Positions 13,391 through 13,497 of a stretch of 13,497 nucleotides of DNA are shown piece after piece; positions within the stretch are counted from its first letter, which is position 1, and every line of letters starts with the position of its first letter. Location: positions 1-13,497 of the forward strand of contig CAZPRY010000078.1 of the NCBI GenBank assembly GCA_964589175.1, in the 5' to 3' direction. The position numbers were made by a program, and so were the translations under genes. This DNA comes from CAZPRY01 sp964589175. GTDB lineage: Bacteria; Fidelibacterota; UBA2242. Below the pieces are notes generated by a model. The model ran no database searches. It saw only the letters and a program-made list of their open reading frames with translations, and was not told the DNA's origin.

Positions 13391-13497
13391 TATGGCTAGA
13401 TATAGACATATGGTCGGAGCAATGATTGCATGATAAACATATGTTATGTCATAAAAGAAAAAATAGAGTGAAATAATAAAATAAAACGATTTCGAAA

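Noticed and set aside
1..13497. CRISPR arrays
   Set aside because: No regularly spaced repeats of suitable length; the GGAATTT set at 13332-13390 has only 7-bp cores.

Overview
The window reads as a chromosomal segment of a Bacteroidota or neighbouring FCB-group bacterium. Two things point there. The histone-like gene at 11245 belongs to the Bacteroidota-type HU-related family. The promoter in front of gltB matches the -33 TTTG / -7 TAnnTTTG pattern of the Bacteroidota primary sigma factor. Genus cannot be read from the sequence. Core genes are moderately GC-rich, while several intergenic stretches and one gene (8860-9426) are clearly AT-rich.

The left half (175-6194, minus strand) is a gltB-gltD operon for the two subunits of NADPH-dependent glutamate synthase. 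It has a recognisable promoter, a leader hairpin and a strong hairpin after gltD. A 477-bp divergent intergenic region (6195-6671) holds a perfect 9-bp inverted repeat and further pairings. To its right, on the plus strand, lie a small two-helix membrane protein, a 5-carboxymethyl-2-hydroxymuconate isomerase-like tautomerase and threonine synthase (thrC), apparently a short transcription unit ending in a hairpin near 8592-8617.

The right half (8551-13497) looks accessory. An AT-rich ICMT/PEMT-type membrane methyltransferase gene with a TTG start is followed by an imperfect hairpin with features of an integron attC site (9456-9521). A serine beta-lactamase-fold hydrolase starts 25 bp later. 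Next come hairpins and a 489-bp non-coding region that includes a likely promoter and a long, foldable leader for the HU-like DNA-binding protein.

The final segment carries an integron-type tyrosine recombinase (IntI family, all six catalytic residues present and IntI-specific insertion visible). A 115-aa protein of unknown function follows it immediately. Imperfect direct repeats lie on both sides of this two-gene module. The most interesting reading is an IntI-plus-accessory-protein module near at least one cassette-like unit, in an arrangement that differs from the textbook integron. The attC assignment and any link between it and this integrase are inference.
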